From Photobacterium jeanii (GTDB taxonomy: Bacteria > Pseudomonadota > Gammaproteobacteria > Enterobacterales > Vibrionaceae), in the NCBI RefSeq assembly GCF_001650345.1, contig NZ_LVHF01000025.1, forward strand, positions 1-64,000: a stretch of 64,000 nucleotides of DNA. The letters run 5' to 3'. Below the pieces are notes generated by a model. It was given only the letters and a program-made list of their open reading frames with translations. It did no database searches and was not told the DNA's origin. The translations under genes and the position numbers were made by a program. This document shows, piece by piece, positions 39,435 to 49,279 of the stretch (position 1 is the stretch's first letter; every line of letters begins with the position of its first letter).

Positions 39435-39463
39435 AAAAAAAGCCAGCTCGACTGAGCTGGCTT
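39435..39463 (-). terminator. Terminator of the upstream gltBD pair
   Basis: AAGCCAGCTC and GAGCTGGCTT form a 10-bp stem followed on the minus strand by a T run, 61 nt beyond the gltD stop. It makes the two gltBD pairs separate transcription units. Confidence 0.9.
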
Positions 39464-39479
39464 GTTTATGCGGTGCATT

Positions 39480-39507
39480 CCATCAAGGTTTCATGGCGTC
39501 TTGATGG
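39480..39507. repeat. Inverted repeat after gltD
   Basis: CCATCAAG and CTTGATGG around 12 nt, just beyond the gltD stop and before the terminator. Function unknown. Confidence 0.5.
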
Positions 39508-39523
39508 CGATTCGATGATGGAA

Positions 39524-40996
39524 TTATGCTTTGGCGAGCATCAACGAGTCCGCTTTGGCTTCAAGGTTTGAGCCACCCATGAGATAGTCATCAATCTCAC
39601 GAGCACATTCGCGACCTTCATTGATACAACGAACCACCAATGATTGACCTGTTCGCATATCGCCTGCGGCAAACACCCCTTTTTGATTGGTTGCAAAACC
39701 TTCGGTTGCGACATTGCCACGCTCATCAAGGGCAATATCGAGTTGAGCAAGGACACCGGTTGGCTCTGGGTGCAAAAAGCCCATAGCCAGAAATGCCATA
39801 TCGCATGGGATAATGCGTTCAGTACCTTCGACTTCTTTAAAGTTTGGACGCTCACCGTGTTGGGCTTCTTGCCATTGAATATCGGCAATGCGCAGAGCTT
39901 TGAGGTTGCCTGCTTCATCACCGATGAATTCTTTGGTTAGAATGTTCCAATAACGGTCACAACCTTCTTCATGCGAAGTAGAGGTTTTCATGATCATCGG
40001 GTACGACGGCCATGGCTGACTCGAAGGTCGTGTTGCTGGTGGCACTGGCATAATTTCCACTTGGGTAATGCTAGCGGCACCGTGGCGATTTGAAGTCCCG
40101 ACACAGTCAGAGCCGGTATCACCACCACCAATGACGACCACGTGTTTCCCCGCGGCATGGATTTCTTCGGCTTTCAAATCCATATCATTGGCACGACGGT
40201 TGTTTTGTGCCAGAAAATCCATCGCAAAGTGGACGCCGTTAAGCTCTCGCCCTGGGATAGGTAAGTTACGAGGTACGGTCGAGCCACCTGTTAGCAACAC
40301 CACATCAAAATCTTGGCGTAACTGAAGGGCATTAATATCGACCCCAACGTGTGCGTTAACTTCAAACTTCACCCCAGCTTCTGCCATCAAGTTGATCTTG
40401 CGATCAATGATGTCCATACCGAGTTTAAAATCTGGGATCCCAAAGCGCAGGAGGCCCCCCACTTTCTCATCTCGCTCAAACACCGTCACGCAGTGACCCG
40501 CACTGTTGAGTTGCTCTGCGGCGGCTAATCCAGCAGGGCCGGAACCGATAATTGCTACGGTTTTACCGGTACGGCTACGCGGCTTTTTCGGTTTGGCATA
40601 GCCTTCACGGTAAGCCGTTTCAACAATGGTTTTTTCGATATTACAGATAGTGATGGGATCTTGGTTGATCCCGAGTACACAGCCGCTTTCACAAGGGGCC
40701 GGACAGACTCGACCTGTAAACTCGGGAAAGTTATTGGTTGAGCTGAGGATATTCCAAGCTTCTTCCCAGCTATCACGGTACACCGCATCGTTGAACTCTG
40801 GAATGATGTTGCCAATCGGACACGCGTTGTGACAGAAAGGGACACCACAGTCCATGCAGCGAGAAGCTTGGGTGTTGATCTTGTCACCAAACTCGTCATT
40901 TAAGACAAACTCTTTGTTGTCTTGAATGCGCACGCTTGGGTCTAATTTCTTCGGCAGCTCGCGGCCGTGTTCTAAAAATCCAGTAGGTTTACCCAT
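39524..40996 (-). CDS. Glutamate synthase small subunit, second paralogue
   Basis: A 490-residue GltD family protein different from the other copy. Cys clusters CMDCGVPFCHNAC and CPAPCESGC provide Fe-S ligands. FAD and NAD(P)H motifs are GSGPAGLAAAEQL and VIGGGDTGSDC. The C-terminal EGRECAREIDDYL completes the FAD fold. It is translationally linked to the long GltB, overlapping its stop by 8 nt. The sequence resembles the GltD type found in Gram-positives, cyanobacteria and pseudomonads more than E. coli GltD. Confidence 0.93.
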   Translation of the reverse strand: MGKPTGFLEHGRELPKKLDPSVRIQDNKEFVLNDEFGDKINTQASRCMDCGVPFCHNACPIGNIIPEFNDAVYRDSWEEAWNILSSTNNFPEFTGRVCPAPCESGCVLGINQDPITICNIEKTIVETAYREGYAKPKKPRSRTGKTVAIIGSGPAGLAAAEQLNSAGHCVTVFERDEKVGGLLRFGIPDFKLGMDIIDRKINLMAEAGVKFEVNAHVGVDINALQLRQDFDVVLLTGGSTVPRNLPIPGRELNGVHFAMDFLAQNNRRANDMDLKAEEIHAAGKHVVVIGGGDTGSDCVGTSNRHGAASITQVEIMPVPPATRPSSQPWPSYPMIMKTSTSHEEGCDRYWNILTKEFIGDEAGNLKALRIADIQWQEAQHGERPNFKEVEGTERIIPCDMAFLAMGFLHPEPTGVLAQLDIALDERGNVATEGFATNQKGVFAAGDMRTGQSLVVRCINEGRECAREIDDYLMGGSNLEAKADSLMLAKA

Positions 40997-43900
40997 TGAC
41001 GGCCTCCAACGTTTCCTTGTTTTGTGCTTCCGCTTGACGCTTTTGTAATACCGCTTTGTAGTCCCTTGGCATTACTTTTACCATCTTCGCTAAGTTCGCT
41101 TCGAAGTTATCGAGGAAGGTTTGTGCGACCGTACTCTTGGTGTATACCAGGTGCTTGGTCAGCATGGTATGAAGACGTTCTTTGTCTTCTTGCGTTAGCG
41201 GGTCGAGGTCAACCAGCTCTGGATTGAGCTTGGTTTCAAAGTCACCGAACTGATCCCATACATAAGCAGTTCCTCCGCTCATGCCTGCCGCGAAGTTACG
41301 ACCTGTTGGACCTAAGATGACAGCGACACCACCTGTCATGTACTCACAACCGTGGTCACCCACACCTTCGACAACGACATGGGCTCCTGAATTACGAACA
41401 CAGAAACGTTCACCCGCTAGACCGCGAATATAGGATTCGCCAGAAGTTGCACCGTAGAAACAGACGTTACCAACGATGATGTTGTCTTCAGGAATGATGT
41501 CAGAGTTAGCATCAGGGTAGAGCACCAAGGTACCGCCCGAAAGGCCTTTACCCCAGTAGTCGTTGGCATCGCCTTCTACTTCAAACTTCACCCCTTTCGC
41601 CAAGAAAGCGCCGAGGCTTTGACCTGCTGAACCTTTGAACTTGACGTTCATTGGCTGTGGCAAACCTTGGTCTTTGTAGATCTTGGAGATTTCATTCGAC
41701 AACATGGTACCGGCACTGCGGTCGGTGTTGATGATGTCAAACTCCACATCCACTTGCTTGCCTTCATACAAGGCTGGGGCAGCCGCTTGGATTAACTGGC
41801 GATCCAGCACATTTTCCAAGTTGTGGTTTTGCTCGCGCTGGTTGAATACACCGTCTTCTTCACGCGCCTGTTCGATAAAGAGCACAGGGCTAAGGTCAAG
41901 GTTTTGGTATTTCCAGTGGCCGATGTCTTGGCGGATTTTCAGCTTCTGTGACTGACCGACCATGTCATCTATGGTGCGGAAGCCCAGTTCAGCCATAATT
42001 TCACGCAGACCTTGTGCCATGTATTGGAAGAAGGTTACGACGTCATCAACGCGACCATCAAAGCGCTCGCGTAGGGTTTTGTTTTGCGTTGCAATCCCCA
42101 CCGGACAAGTATTCTTATGACACTTACGCATCATGATACAGCCTTCAACGACTAATGCTGCGGTTGCGACACCCCATTCTTCGGCACCCAGTAAGGTTGC
42201 AACGGCAAGGTCGCGCGGGGTTTTCATCTGACCATCGGTTTGCACCACAATACGGTTACGTAAGCCGTTTTTCAGTAGTGTTTGGTGCGTTTCTGCCAGA
42301 CCAAGCTCCCAAGGCAGACCGGTATGGCGAATTGACGACATTGGTGATGCCCCCGTACCGCCATCGAAGCCCGCGATGAGGACAACATCGGCTTTGGCTT
42401 TGGCTACGCCTGAGGCGATGGTGCCAACACCTGCTTCCGATACTAATTTAACGTTAACACGGCCAGCACGGTTGGCATTTTTCAAATCGTAGATCAGCTG
42501 GGCTAAGTCTTCGATTGAATAAATGTCGTGGTGCGGTGGTGGTGAAATCAAACCGACCCCAGGGGTAGAGTGACGGGTAGCACCGATCCAGTCATCGACT
42601 TTATCACCCGGTAGCTGACCGCCTTCGCCCGGTTTTGCCCCTTGCGCCATCTTGATCTGAATTTCATCAGAGTTGGTCAAGTAGTAAGACGTTACGCCGA
42701 AACGGCCTGACGCAACCTGCTTGATCGCCGAACGTTCCCAATCACCGTTGTCTTTGCGCTCGAAACGCGCAGGGTCTTCACCGCCTTCACCTGAATTCGA
42801 CTTAGCACCGATACGGTTCATCGCAACAGCGAGGGTGGAGTGCGCTTCGTATGAGATCGAGCCAAAACTCATGGCGCCAGTGGCAAAGCGTTTTAAGATA
42901 TTTTCCGCAGGCTCGACCTCATCGATTGAGATCGCGCCAGCTGGGTTTTTGATAAATTCAAGCTGACTACGCAGGGTTGCAGCATCATCACCTTGGTCAT
43001 CAACCGCTTTGGCGTATTGTTTAAACTGGCTGTAGTCCTTGTTGCGGGTTGATTGCTGCAACAAAGAGATGGTTTCAGGATTAAACAGGTGCTTTTCACC
43101 ACGCTGTTTCCATTGGTAAACCCCACCAACATCCAACATTTGGATCGGGATTTCACGGGTTGGGTAACCAATGCGGTGGCGGATCAGGACTTCTTTGGCG
43201 ATATCATCGATAGATAGACCTTGGATACGCGAAACTGTGCCAGTGAAGTACTTATCAACAACGGCTTTGCTGATCCCCAAGGCTTCAAAAATTTGGGCGC
43301 CGTGGTATGACTGAAGGGTCGAAATTCCCATTTTAGAGAAGATTTTCAGTAGACCACCGTTGACGCCTTTGCGGTAATTATCGAATAAATCCGCGGTTGG
43401 CGTTTCAGGATCAAGCTTGTTCTTACGTTGCAGATCTACCAGTGTTTCAGTTACTAGGTATGGGTTAACGGCGTTCGCCCCGTAGCCGACTAGGGTGGCA
43501 AAGTGGTGAGTTTCGCGGGCATCGCCCGTTTCGACCACGATGTCACATTTTGCGCGAAGCCCTTTGCGGATCAGGTGATGGTGAACCGCGCCAACCGCCA
43601 ACATAGCAGGGATAGCTGCGTGATTGGAGTTAACAGCACGGTCAGTCAAAATAATGATCGAGTAGCCATCAACGACCGCATCTTCTGAGTACTGACAGAT
43701 ACGTTTTAGAGCGCGCTCAAGCTTGCCGGTTTCACCGTTAGCACGGAAAACGATATCTAGCGTTTTGGCTTGAAGGTGCTCGTTATCGATGGCACGCAGT
43801 TTTTCTAATTCCGCATTCGATAGAACGGGTGATTCTAGCTCGACTTTTTGACAGTGCTGTGGTGATTCGGTGAGCAGGTTGTGGTCTTTGCCCAAGTAAG

Positions 43901-45536
43901 TATTGAGCGACATCACCATGCGTTCGCGGATAGGGTCAATCGGCGGGTTGGTCACCTGAGCAAATAGCTGCTTGAAGTAATTCGATAAGTGCTGCGATTG
44001 GTGTGACAGTACAGCCAGTGGCCAGTCAGCGCCCATTGCACTTAGCGGTTCATAACCGGTTTTAGCCAGTGGAACGATGATTTCGTTTACTTCTTCTGCA
44101 CTCATGCCAAAGGCTTGTTGGTGATGCAACAAACGCTCAGGGGTTGGCTGGTGGTGCATGTTATCTGCTTCTGGCAACGATTTTAGGGTTAGAAGGTTAT
44201 CTTTAACCCATTGCTCGTAAGGCTGAGCAGAGGCGATGCTGTCTTTGACTTCTTCGTCTGAGATGATGCGGCCCTGCTCAAGGTCGGCAACGAAGATGCG
44301 CCCTGGCTGTAAGCGACCACGGAAGTGAACATTGTCTGGCTCAACTTCGACCACCCCAGATTCTGATGCCATGATCAGGAAGTCATCTTTGGTGACGGTA
44401 TAGCGAGAAGGGCGCAGACCGTTTCGGTCTAGCGTCGCACCGACTTGAACCCCATCGGTAAAGCACACCGATGCAGGGCCATCCCAAGGTTCCATGATGT
44501 TGGCATGATATTGGTAGAAAGCACGGCGTTTAGGATCCATGTTTTTGTTTTCTTGCCATGCTTCAGGGATCAGCATCATTAGCGCGTGCGGTAGGCTACG
44601 ACCAGATAGCACTAACAGCTCTAACGCCATATCAAAGTTTGAAGAATCAGAGCTGCCTTCCTGACAAATTGGCAGCAGCATGTTGATTTCTTGCTGGCTG
44701 AATAAATTGGACTCAAGGATCGCTTCACGCGCCTTCATCCAGTTCAGGTTACCGCGTACGGTGTTGATTTCACCGTTATGGGCGATGTAGCGGAAAGGTT
44801 GTGCCAGACGCCAACGCGGGAAAGTATTGGTTGAGAAACGCGAATGCACTAAGGCGAGCGCGGTTACCATGGTTGGGTTTTGCAGATCCAAAAAGTATTG
44901 TGGAACTTGCTCTGTGGTGAGCTGCCCTTTATAAACCAAGGTCTTGTAAGACAGTGAGTTGATATAGAAATCGTCACCAATATTGGACACGCTTTCTAAA
45001 CAGACACGAACCGTGTAATTACGCAGCACGTAAAGTTTACGCTCCAGTACCGCAGGATCGAGGTTTGCCCCGCCTGTGATAAAGACGTGTTCAAATTGCG
45101 GTTCGGTGCTGAGCGGGTCTTCACCGATCATCGAGTTATCGACCGGTAATACACGGTAGCCAATCACTTCGAGATCTAAGCGTTTGGCATTGCGCTCAAG
45201 AATATCGCGACATTGCTGACGTTTGTGTTCGTCTTTAGGAAATAGCACTACACCGACGCCGTACTGGTCAAAAGCAGGAAGCTTGATACCCAGTTTGACG
45301 GTTTCTTCGAGTAAGAACTCATGCGGTTTTTGTAATAAGATCCCGGCGCCATCGCCACTGCATGGATCACAACCCTGTCCGCCACGGTGCTCCATACGGG
45401 CAAGCATATCAAGGGCTTGGGTTACAATCTCGTGGGATTTACGGTTCTTTAGGTGGGCAACAAAGCCGATACCACAGGCATCGTGCTCGAGTTCAGGTAC
45501 ATAAAGCCCCTGAGCATTCAGCTCTTGATCTGTCAT
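40989..45536 (-). CDS. Glutamate synthase large subunit, second paralogue
   Basis: A 1515-residue GltB. The amidotransferase nucleophile is Cys21 in HDACGIGFVAH. Synthase-domain segments GEGGEDPARFE and [11 protein letters not shown], 3Fe-4S Cys CIMMRKCHKNTC and GXGXG repeats (YGATSGESYIRG) are all present, so it should be active. It differs from the other GltB by an insertion EMFS-like region and a different C-terminus, and belongs to a separate clade. Its neighbour across the divergent promoter is yhcC, as for gltB in E. coli. Confidence 0.94.
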   Translation of the reverse strand: MTDQELNAQGLYVPELEHDACGIGFVAHLKNRKSHEIVTQALDMLARMEHRGGQGCDPCSGDGAGILLQKPHEFLLEETVKLGIKLPAFDQYGVGVVLFPKDEHKRQQCRDILERNAKRLDLEVIGYRVLPVDNSMIGEDPLSTEPQFEHVFITGGANLDPAVLERKLYVLRNYTVRVCLESVSNIGDDFYINSLSYKTLVYKGQLTTEQVPQYFLDLQNPTMVTALALVHSRFSTNTFPRWRLAQPFRYIAHNGEINTVRGNLNWMKAREAILESNLFSQQEINMLLPICQEGSSDSSNFDMALELLVLSGRSLPHALMMLIPEAWQENKNMDPKRRAFYQYHANIMEPWDGPASVCFTDGVQVGATLDRNGLRPSRYTVTKDDFLIMASESGVVEVEPDNVHFRGRLQPGRIFVADLEQGRIISDEEVKDSIASAQPYEQWVKDNLLTLKSLPEADNMHHQPTPERLLHHQQAFGMSAEEVNEIIVPLAKTGYEPLSAMGADWPLAVLSHQSQHLSNYFKQLFAQVTNPPIDPIRERMVMSLNTYLGKDHNLLTESPQHCQKVELESPVLSNAELEKLRAIDNEHLQAKTLDIVFRANGETGKLERALKRICQYSEDAVVDGYSIIILTDRAVNSNHAAIPAMLAVGAVHHHLIRKGLRAKCDIVVETGDARETHHFATLVGYGANAVNPYLVTETLVDLQRKNKLDPETPTADLFDNYRKGVNGGLLKIFSKMGISTLQSYHGAQIFEALGISKAVVDKYFTGTVSRIQGLSIDDIAKEVLIRHRIGYPTREIPIQMLDVGGVYQWKQRGEKHLFNPETISLLQQSTRNKDYSQFKQYAKAVDDQGDDAATLRSQLEFIKNPAGAISIDEVEPAENILKRFATGAMSFGSISYEAHSTLAVAMNRIGAKSNSGEGGEDPARFERKDNGDWERSAIKQVASGRFGVTSYYLTNSDEIQIKMAQGAKPGEGGQLPGDKVDDWIGATRHSTPGVGLISPPPHHDIYSIEDLAQLIYDLKNANRAGRVNVKLVSEAGVGTIASGVAKAKADVVLIAGFDGGTGASPMSSIRHTGLPWELGLAETHQTLLKNGLRNRIVVQTDGQMKTPRDLAVATLLGAEEWGVATAALVVEGCIMMRKCHKNTCPVGIATQNKTLRERFDGRVDDVVTFFQYMAQGLREIMAELGFRTIDDMVGQSQKLKIRQDIGHWKYQNLDLSPVLFIEQAREEDGVFNQREQNHNLENVLDRQLIQAAAPALYEGKQVDVEFDIINTDRSAGTMLSNEISKIYKDQGLPQPMNVKFKGSAGQSLGAFLAKGVKFEVEGDANDYWGKGLSGGTLVLYPDANSDIIPEDNIIVGNVCFYGATSGESYIRGLAGERFCVRNSGAHVVVEGVGDHGCEYMTGGVAVILGPTGRNFAAGMSGGTAYVWDQFGDFETKLNPELVDLDPLTQEDKERLHTMLTKHLVYTKSTVAQTFLDNFEANLAKMVKVMPRDYKAVLQKRQAEAQNKETLEAVNG

Positions 45537-46155
45537 AGATACATCCTTCCAGTATTCACAAACCTCTTCCCAAGGTTTGTACTTCCCTAATCGTTATCTC
45601 TCGCCTTGTTACTTGTGATGAACTACCTGTTCAGTAAAGCAAGGGAGTGTTTGCTGTGGGATGATGTTGTGGATCACGTAGCAAACTTAATTTTGCAGCA
45701 GAGCGGTTCTGGTCATTCGATCTGCTGAAATTGCATGAGTTAGTGACATAAATCACTGATTTTTGCGTAGCTTATGTCACAAATGTTGCTCATTATTTGC
45801 ACATAAGTGTAACTATCCTACAGTTTTGATACTTTAATTACCAACAAAAAATAGCGGCAATTTTCCGATGCGGTGCAATAACACTGCATGTTAGCCCTAT
45901 AATGGTGCGTACTTATGCGTGAAATGGCAGTAAATTGCATATTGGTGTCATGGTGTCATAGTTAAACCTTATTTTGTGTAAGGTTACTAACGGATGCTAG
46001 TGGTTTGTTTTGTTGTATTTTATTTACAAAGTGAGAACGACTGCTTTGCGCGGGGAATTTTGCGTGCTTTTCTTGTTTTAACACAAATTTTGGTACGCAG
46101 ATTGGTGCTAACCTGCGCCGCTTATTTTTTCTTCAGGCAACGATCAGGTGAACAA
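45537..46155. other. Divergent region gltB/yhcC
   Basis: About 620 nt. Near gltB, ACAAACCT (45558-45565) and AGGTTTGT (45573-45580) can fold a hairpin in its leader. A CRP/FNR-like palindrome is listed separately. The plus-strand open frame upstream of yhcC begins inside this region, but it has poor start signals and a composition unlike YhcC. No RNA gene is seen. Confidence 0.6.
45742..45757. promoter_or_regulatory. CRP-like palindrome
   Basis: AGTGA-CATAAA-TCACT is a perfect 5-base inverted repeat with CRP spacing, differing from TGTGA-N6-TCACA only at the outer bases. It lies 206 nt upstream of gltB and about 400 nt upstream of yhcC. Confidence 0.45.
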
Positions 46156-47091
46156 ATGCAATTGCATGAACTGGTGAACACTTTTGGACAAGACTTGCAT
46201 CGCCGTTATGGTGAGAAAGTTCATAAACTGACATTGCACGGTGGGTTTAGCTGTCCGAACCGTGACGGCACCATAGGTCGTGGCGGCTGCACATTTTGTA
46301 ACGTAGCGTCGTTTGCTGACGAAAAAGCGCAATATTTGCCTATTGAGCAACAATTGAATCAGCGTGCGGGTGAAATTAGTCGCGCTAAACGCTACTTGGC
46401 ATATTTCCAAGCCTATACCAGTACGCATGCCGAAGTGCAGACGCTGAAGAAAATGTACGAAGAAGCACTGCAAACCGCAGATATTGTCGGTTTATGTGTA
46501 GGCACGCGCCCTGATTGTGTCCCTGATGCGGTTTTGGATCTTTTGGCGGGTTACCATCAACAAGGTTACGAAATCTGGCTCGAGTTGGGGCTCCAAACGG
46601 CGAATGATAAAACCTTAAAGCGCATTAACCGCGGCCATGATTACGCCTGTTATGAAACGATAGCGAAACGAGCCCGTGCTTTGGGGATCAAAGTGTGTAC
46701 CCATTTGATTGTTGGTTTGCCGGGCGATACCAAAGAAGACAATATCGAGACGGTGAAAAAAGTGGTTGCCGCGGGTGTTGATGGTGTCAAGTTACACCCG
46801 CTTCATATTGTTCAAGGCAGTAAGATGGCGCAAGCGTGGCAGGCTGATCGTCTGAAATCAATTAGCTTGGAAGAATACACCGAGATTGCGAGTGAAATGA
46901 TCCGTCTAACGCCGCCTGAAGTGGTGTACCACCGTGTATCGGCGAGCGCTCGTCGTCCAACCTTGCTGGCGCCAGAATGGTGTGAAAACCGCTGGCTAGC
47001 AATGACTGAGATTGGTCGCCACTTAGATAAACACGGTGCTCAAGGTGCATTGGTCGGCGATGCCTTTGTTTATGAGCCGGTGATTAAATAA
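46156..47091 (+). CDS. yhcC: Radical SAM protein, TIGR01212/YhcC family
   Basis: A 311-residue protein matching E. coli YhcC (309 aa). The cluster-binding region CPNRDGTIGRGGCTFC has the widened Cys spacing of this family. GLCVGTRPDCVPD and THLIVGLPGDTKEDN are SAM-binding strands of the barrel. The substrate is unknown; relatives act on tRNA or proteins. The ATG at 46156 (MQLHELVNTFG) has AGGTG 6 nt upstream. In E. coli it also lies between gltB and arcB. Confidence 0.9.
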   Translation: MQLHELVNTFGQDLHRRYGEKVHKLTLHGGFSCPNRDGTIGRGGCTFCNVASFADEKAQYLPIEQQLNQRAGEISRAKRYLAYFQAYTSTHAEVQTLKKMYEEALQTADIVGLCVGTRPDCVPDAVLDLLAGYHQQGYEIWLELGLQTANDKTLKRINRGHDYACYETIAKRARALGIKVCTHLIVGLPGDTKEDNIETVKKVVAAGVDGVKLHPLHIVQGSKMAQAWQADRLKSISLEEYTEIASEMIRLTPPEVVYHRVSASARRPTLLAPEWCENRWLAMTEIGRHLDKHGAQGALVGDAFVYEPVIK

Positions 47092-47254
47092 AGCCACAAA
47101 GCCAAATTAGAATAGTCAAATGAGGTCATTTGGGTCTGATTAATTGGGATTGCAGTAAATACTCACAACCCTAGTCTGAGTGTGGTAGATTAAGCAGCTT
47201 ATTATGCAACTTCTTAATAAGCTGCATTTTGATTATTGCCACCAACGCAGACGT

Positions 47255-49090
47255 ATGATGACAAAAAAAGTTGTTGTTTCATTAGCCTGGTTCTCCTTGC
47301 TTGGTGTGTTTGCACCGAGTGCTTGGGCCGCCGATCTTCTCTTTTCTCAGCCTATATTTATTTTCGCTATTGTTTTAGCCATGGTGGTCTTTGCTGGTTC
47401 AATACTGGCGTTGGTGTTCCACAACTCTGAACTCTTTTCTTTCCGTAAACTCTACTCGCTTCTTACTCACTTACCCATTGCCACTATGATAGTGCGCAGC
47501 AAAGATGGCTCTATCATGTACGGCAACAAAGCGTGCCGTGAGCTATTAGGGGTACGCAAAGTCGGCAGTAATTACTTCTATCCGCCAGAGATTGAAGCGC
47601 AGATGATGTGTGACATTTTGCGTCCGCACACCTCACAATCAAAATTTAGTAATTGGAAAGAGAAACTCCACTTTGCCGAGCGCGATCCGCTGACGGTATT
47701 GGTTTCGGGGCAGTATGTACGTTACAAATGGCAGCGTTCGTGGGTACTTTTTATCCATCCAGTATCGCCTGTTGATAGCGCGGAAGCAAAAAGTGAGCAT
47801 GAGCATTTGGTCTTGAAAAGTGTGCTGAACTCGCTGTCTGAGCTGGTCTATTTTCAAGATAAGTCCGGCAAGGTGATCGGTACTAATAAAGCGTTCGATC
47901 GCTTTTGGCGCAACCGCCAAGATGAAGGGCTGATCGACAACATTGATGTGTCGTTAAAAAATAACTCCACCCATACGTGGACCACGGCTCCTGATGGCGC
48001 CAGTCGCTTGCTGGAAACCAATAAAACCGCTTTGATTGGTGATAATGGTGAAATCTTGGGGACGCTTAGCATCAGCCACGATGTGACCGAGTGGCATGAA
48101 ATGCAAGAAAGCCTCAAGCAAGAAATTGAAAAGCGGGAGATCACCGAACAAGCACTGGAGCACAAAAACAACTTGCTCGATACCATTTTAAGCGCCAGTC
48201 AGGATCCTATTGGTTTATACAACGAACACTGGGTATATGTGGGGTGTAACGAACCCTTTGCCCGTGCGCTTGGGCATACCCAAGAGAGCTTATTGGGCAA
48301 AGTCGCGTCAGATGTGATTGAGCCGGATAAGTGGGAAGAGTTCCGCGTGGTGAATGAGCGGGTGATCCGCGAAGGGGTGACGGTGAAAACTGAGGACTAT
48401 GTCACCATGGAAACCGGTGAACCTGTGTGGTACGAAGTGGCGACTTCACCGTACCGTGATCCTATCGATGGCACCGCTGGGGTGTTGGTGATGGGACGCG
48501 ATGTCACCGAGCGTAAACACGCCGAACAACAGTTAGCAGATGCGATTATGGAGCTCCAAGAGATGAGCTTTGTTGATAGCCTGACCAAAGTCGCTAACCG
48601 CCGCAGTTTTGATGAGCACCTACGTAAGATGTGGCACGGTCATATTCGCGAGCAGCAGCCACTCACATTGATTTTATGTGATATCGATAACTTTAAAGCC
48701 TACAACGACAACTATGGTCACCAGCAAGGCGATCACGCATTGCGTGAGGTGGCGAAAGCCCTGAGCCAAGTGATCAAGCGTGAAACCGATGAAGTGGCTC
48801 GTTATGGTGGCGAAGAGTTTGCTTTCCTACTGCCGAATACCGATATGGATGGCGGTGAAGTGGTGGCTGCTAATATTCACCGCTATATTAAACAAACCGC
48901 GATTGCGCATGCGTTCTCTGAAGTGGACTCAGTGCTGACTGTCAGCTTAGGGGTAGCAACAGTGACGCCAATGCCGACCCAAGATTACGGTGAATTGGTG
49001 CGTATCGCCGATGTTGCGCTCTATAAAGCCAAAGCAGCGGGTCGAAATTGCACTATGGTGATGACAGATAATGAAGCCTTTGGTGTCTAG
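47255..49090 (+). CDS. PAS-containing diguanylate cyclase
   Basis: About 611 residues. The N-terminus has two hydrophobic segments (about 6-26 and 33-56), followed by three PAS-like domains (about 70-170, 190-280 and 305-425) and a GGDEF domain (430-600). The active site is GGEEF (518-522), and the inhibitory I-site RETD lies exactly five residues before it (509-512). It should make c-di-GMP and be product-inhibited. Signal unknown. The start is uncertain: ATGs at 47204, 47255 and 47258 are in frame and none has a good ribosome-binding site; 47255 gives a normal signal-like N-terminus. Counterpart of VC2370. Confidence 0.88.
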   Translation: MMTKKVVVSLAWFSLLGVFAPSAWAADLLFSQPIFIFAIVLAMVVFAGSILALVFHNSELFSFRKLYSLLTHLPIATMIVRSKDGSIMYGNKACRELLGVRKVGSNYFYPPEIEAQMMCDILRPHTSQSKFSNWKEKLHFAERDPLTVLVSGQYVRYKWQRSWVLFIHPVSPVDSAEAKSEHEHLVLKSVLNSLSELVYFQDKSGKVIGTNKAFDRFWRNRQDEGLIDNIDVSLKNNSTHTWTTAPDGASRLLETNKTALIGDNGEILGTLSISHDVTEWHEMQESLKQEIEKREITEQALEHKNNLLDTILSASQDPIGLYNEHWVYVGCNEPFARALGHTQESLLGKVASDVIEPDKWEEFRVVNERVIREGVTVKTEDYVTMETGEPVWYEVATSPYRDPIDGTAGVLVMGRDVTERKHAEQQLADAIMELQEMSFVDSLTKVANRRSFDEHLRKMWHGHIREQQPLTLILCDIDNFKAYNDNYGHQQGDHALREVAKALSQVIKRETDEVARYGGEEFAFLLPNTDMDGGEVVAANIHRYIKQTAIAHAFSEVDSVLTVSLGVATVTPMPTQDYGELVRIADVALYKAKAAGRNCTMVMTDNEAFGV

Positions 49091-49111
49091 TGACTGACAG
49101 TGAACTTGATG

Positions 49112-49137
49112 AAAAACCTGCTTTTGCAGGTTTTTTT
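49112..49137 (+). terminator. Terminator after the diguanylate cyclase
   Basis: AAAACCTGC and GCAGGTTTT around TT-rich loop, followed by more T, 21 nt after the stop. Confidence 0.9.
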
Positions 49138-49279
49138 GTGCCTTGAGGTAGGAAGTGTGGTGCTATCCCTTGGGGAATTGGTGTCAGCCTTTTATGATAA
49201 TGACAGAGATAGTGTTGGTGGTCATTAAGCGGATTATCAGCAGTCGCATGGCGGCATGAATAAAGTAATGGATTGAATA

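Noticed and set aside
45994..46155. 54-codon N-terminal extension of yhcC
   Set aside because: The extension is rich in Cys, Phe and Leu, unlike YhcC, and the ATG at 46156 has a proper ribosome-binding site and gives the family length.
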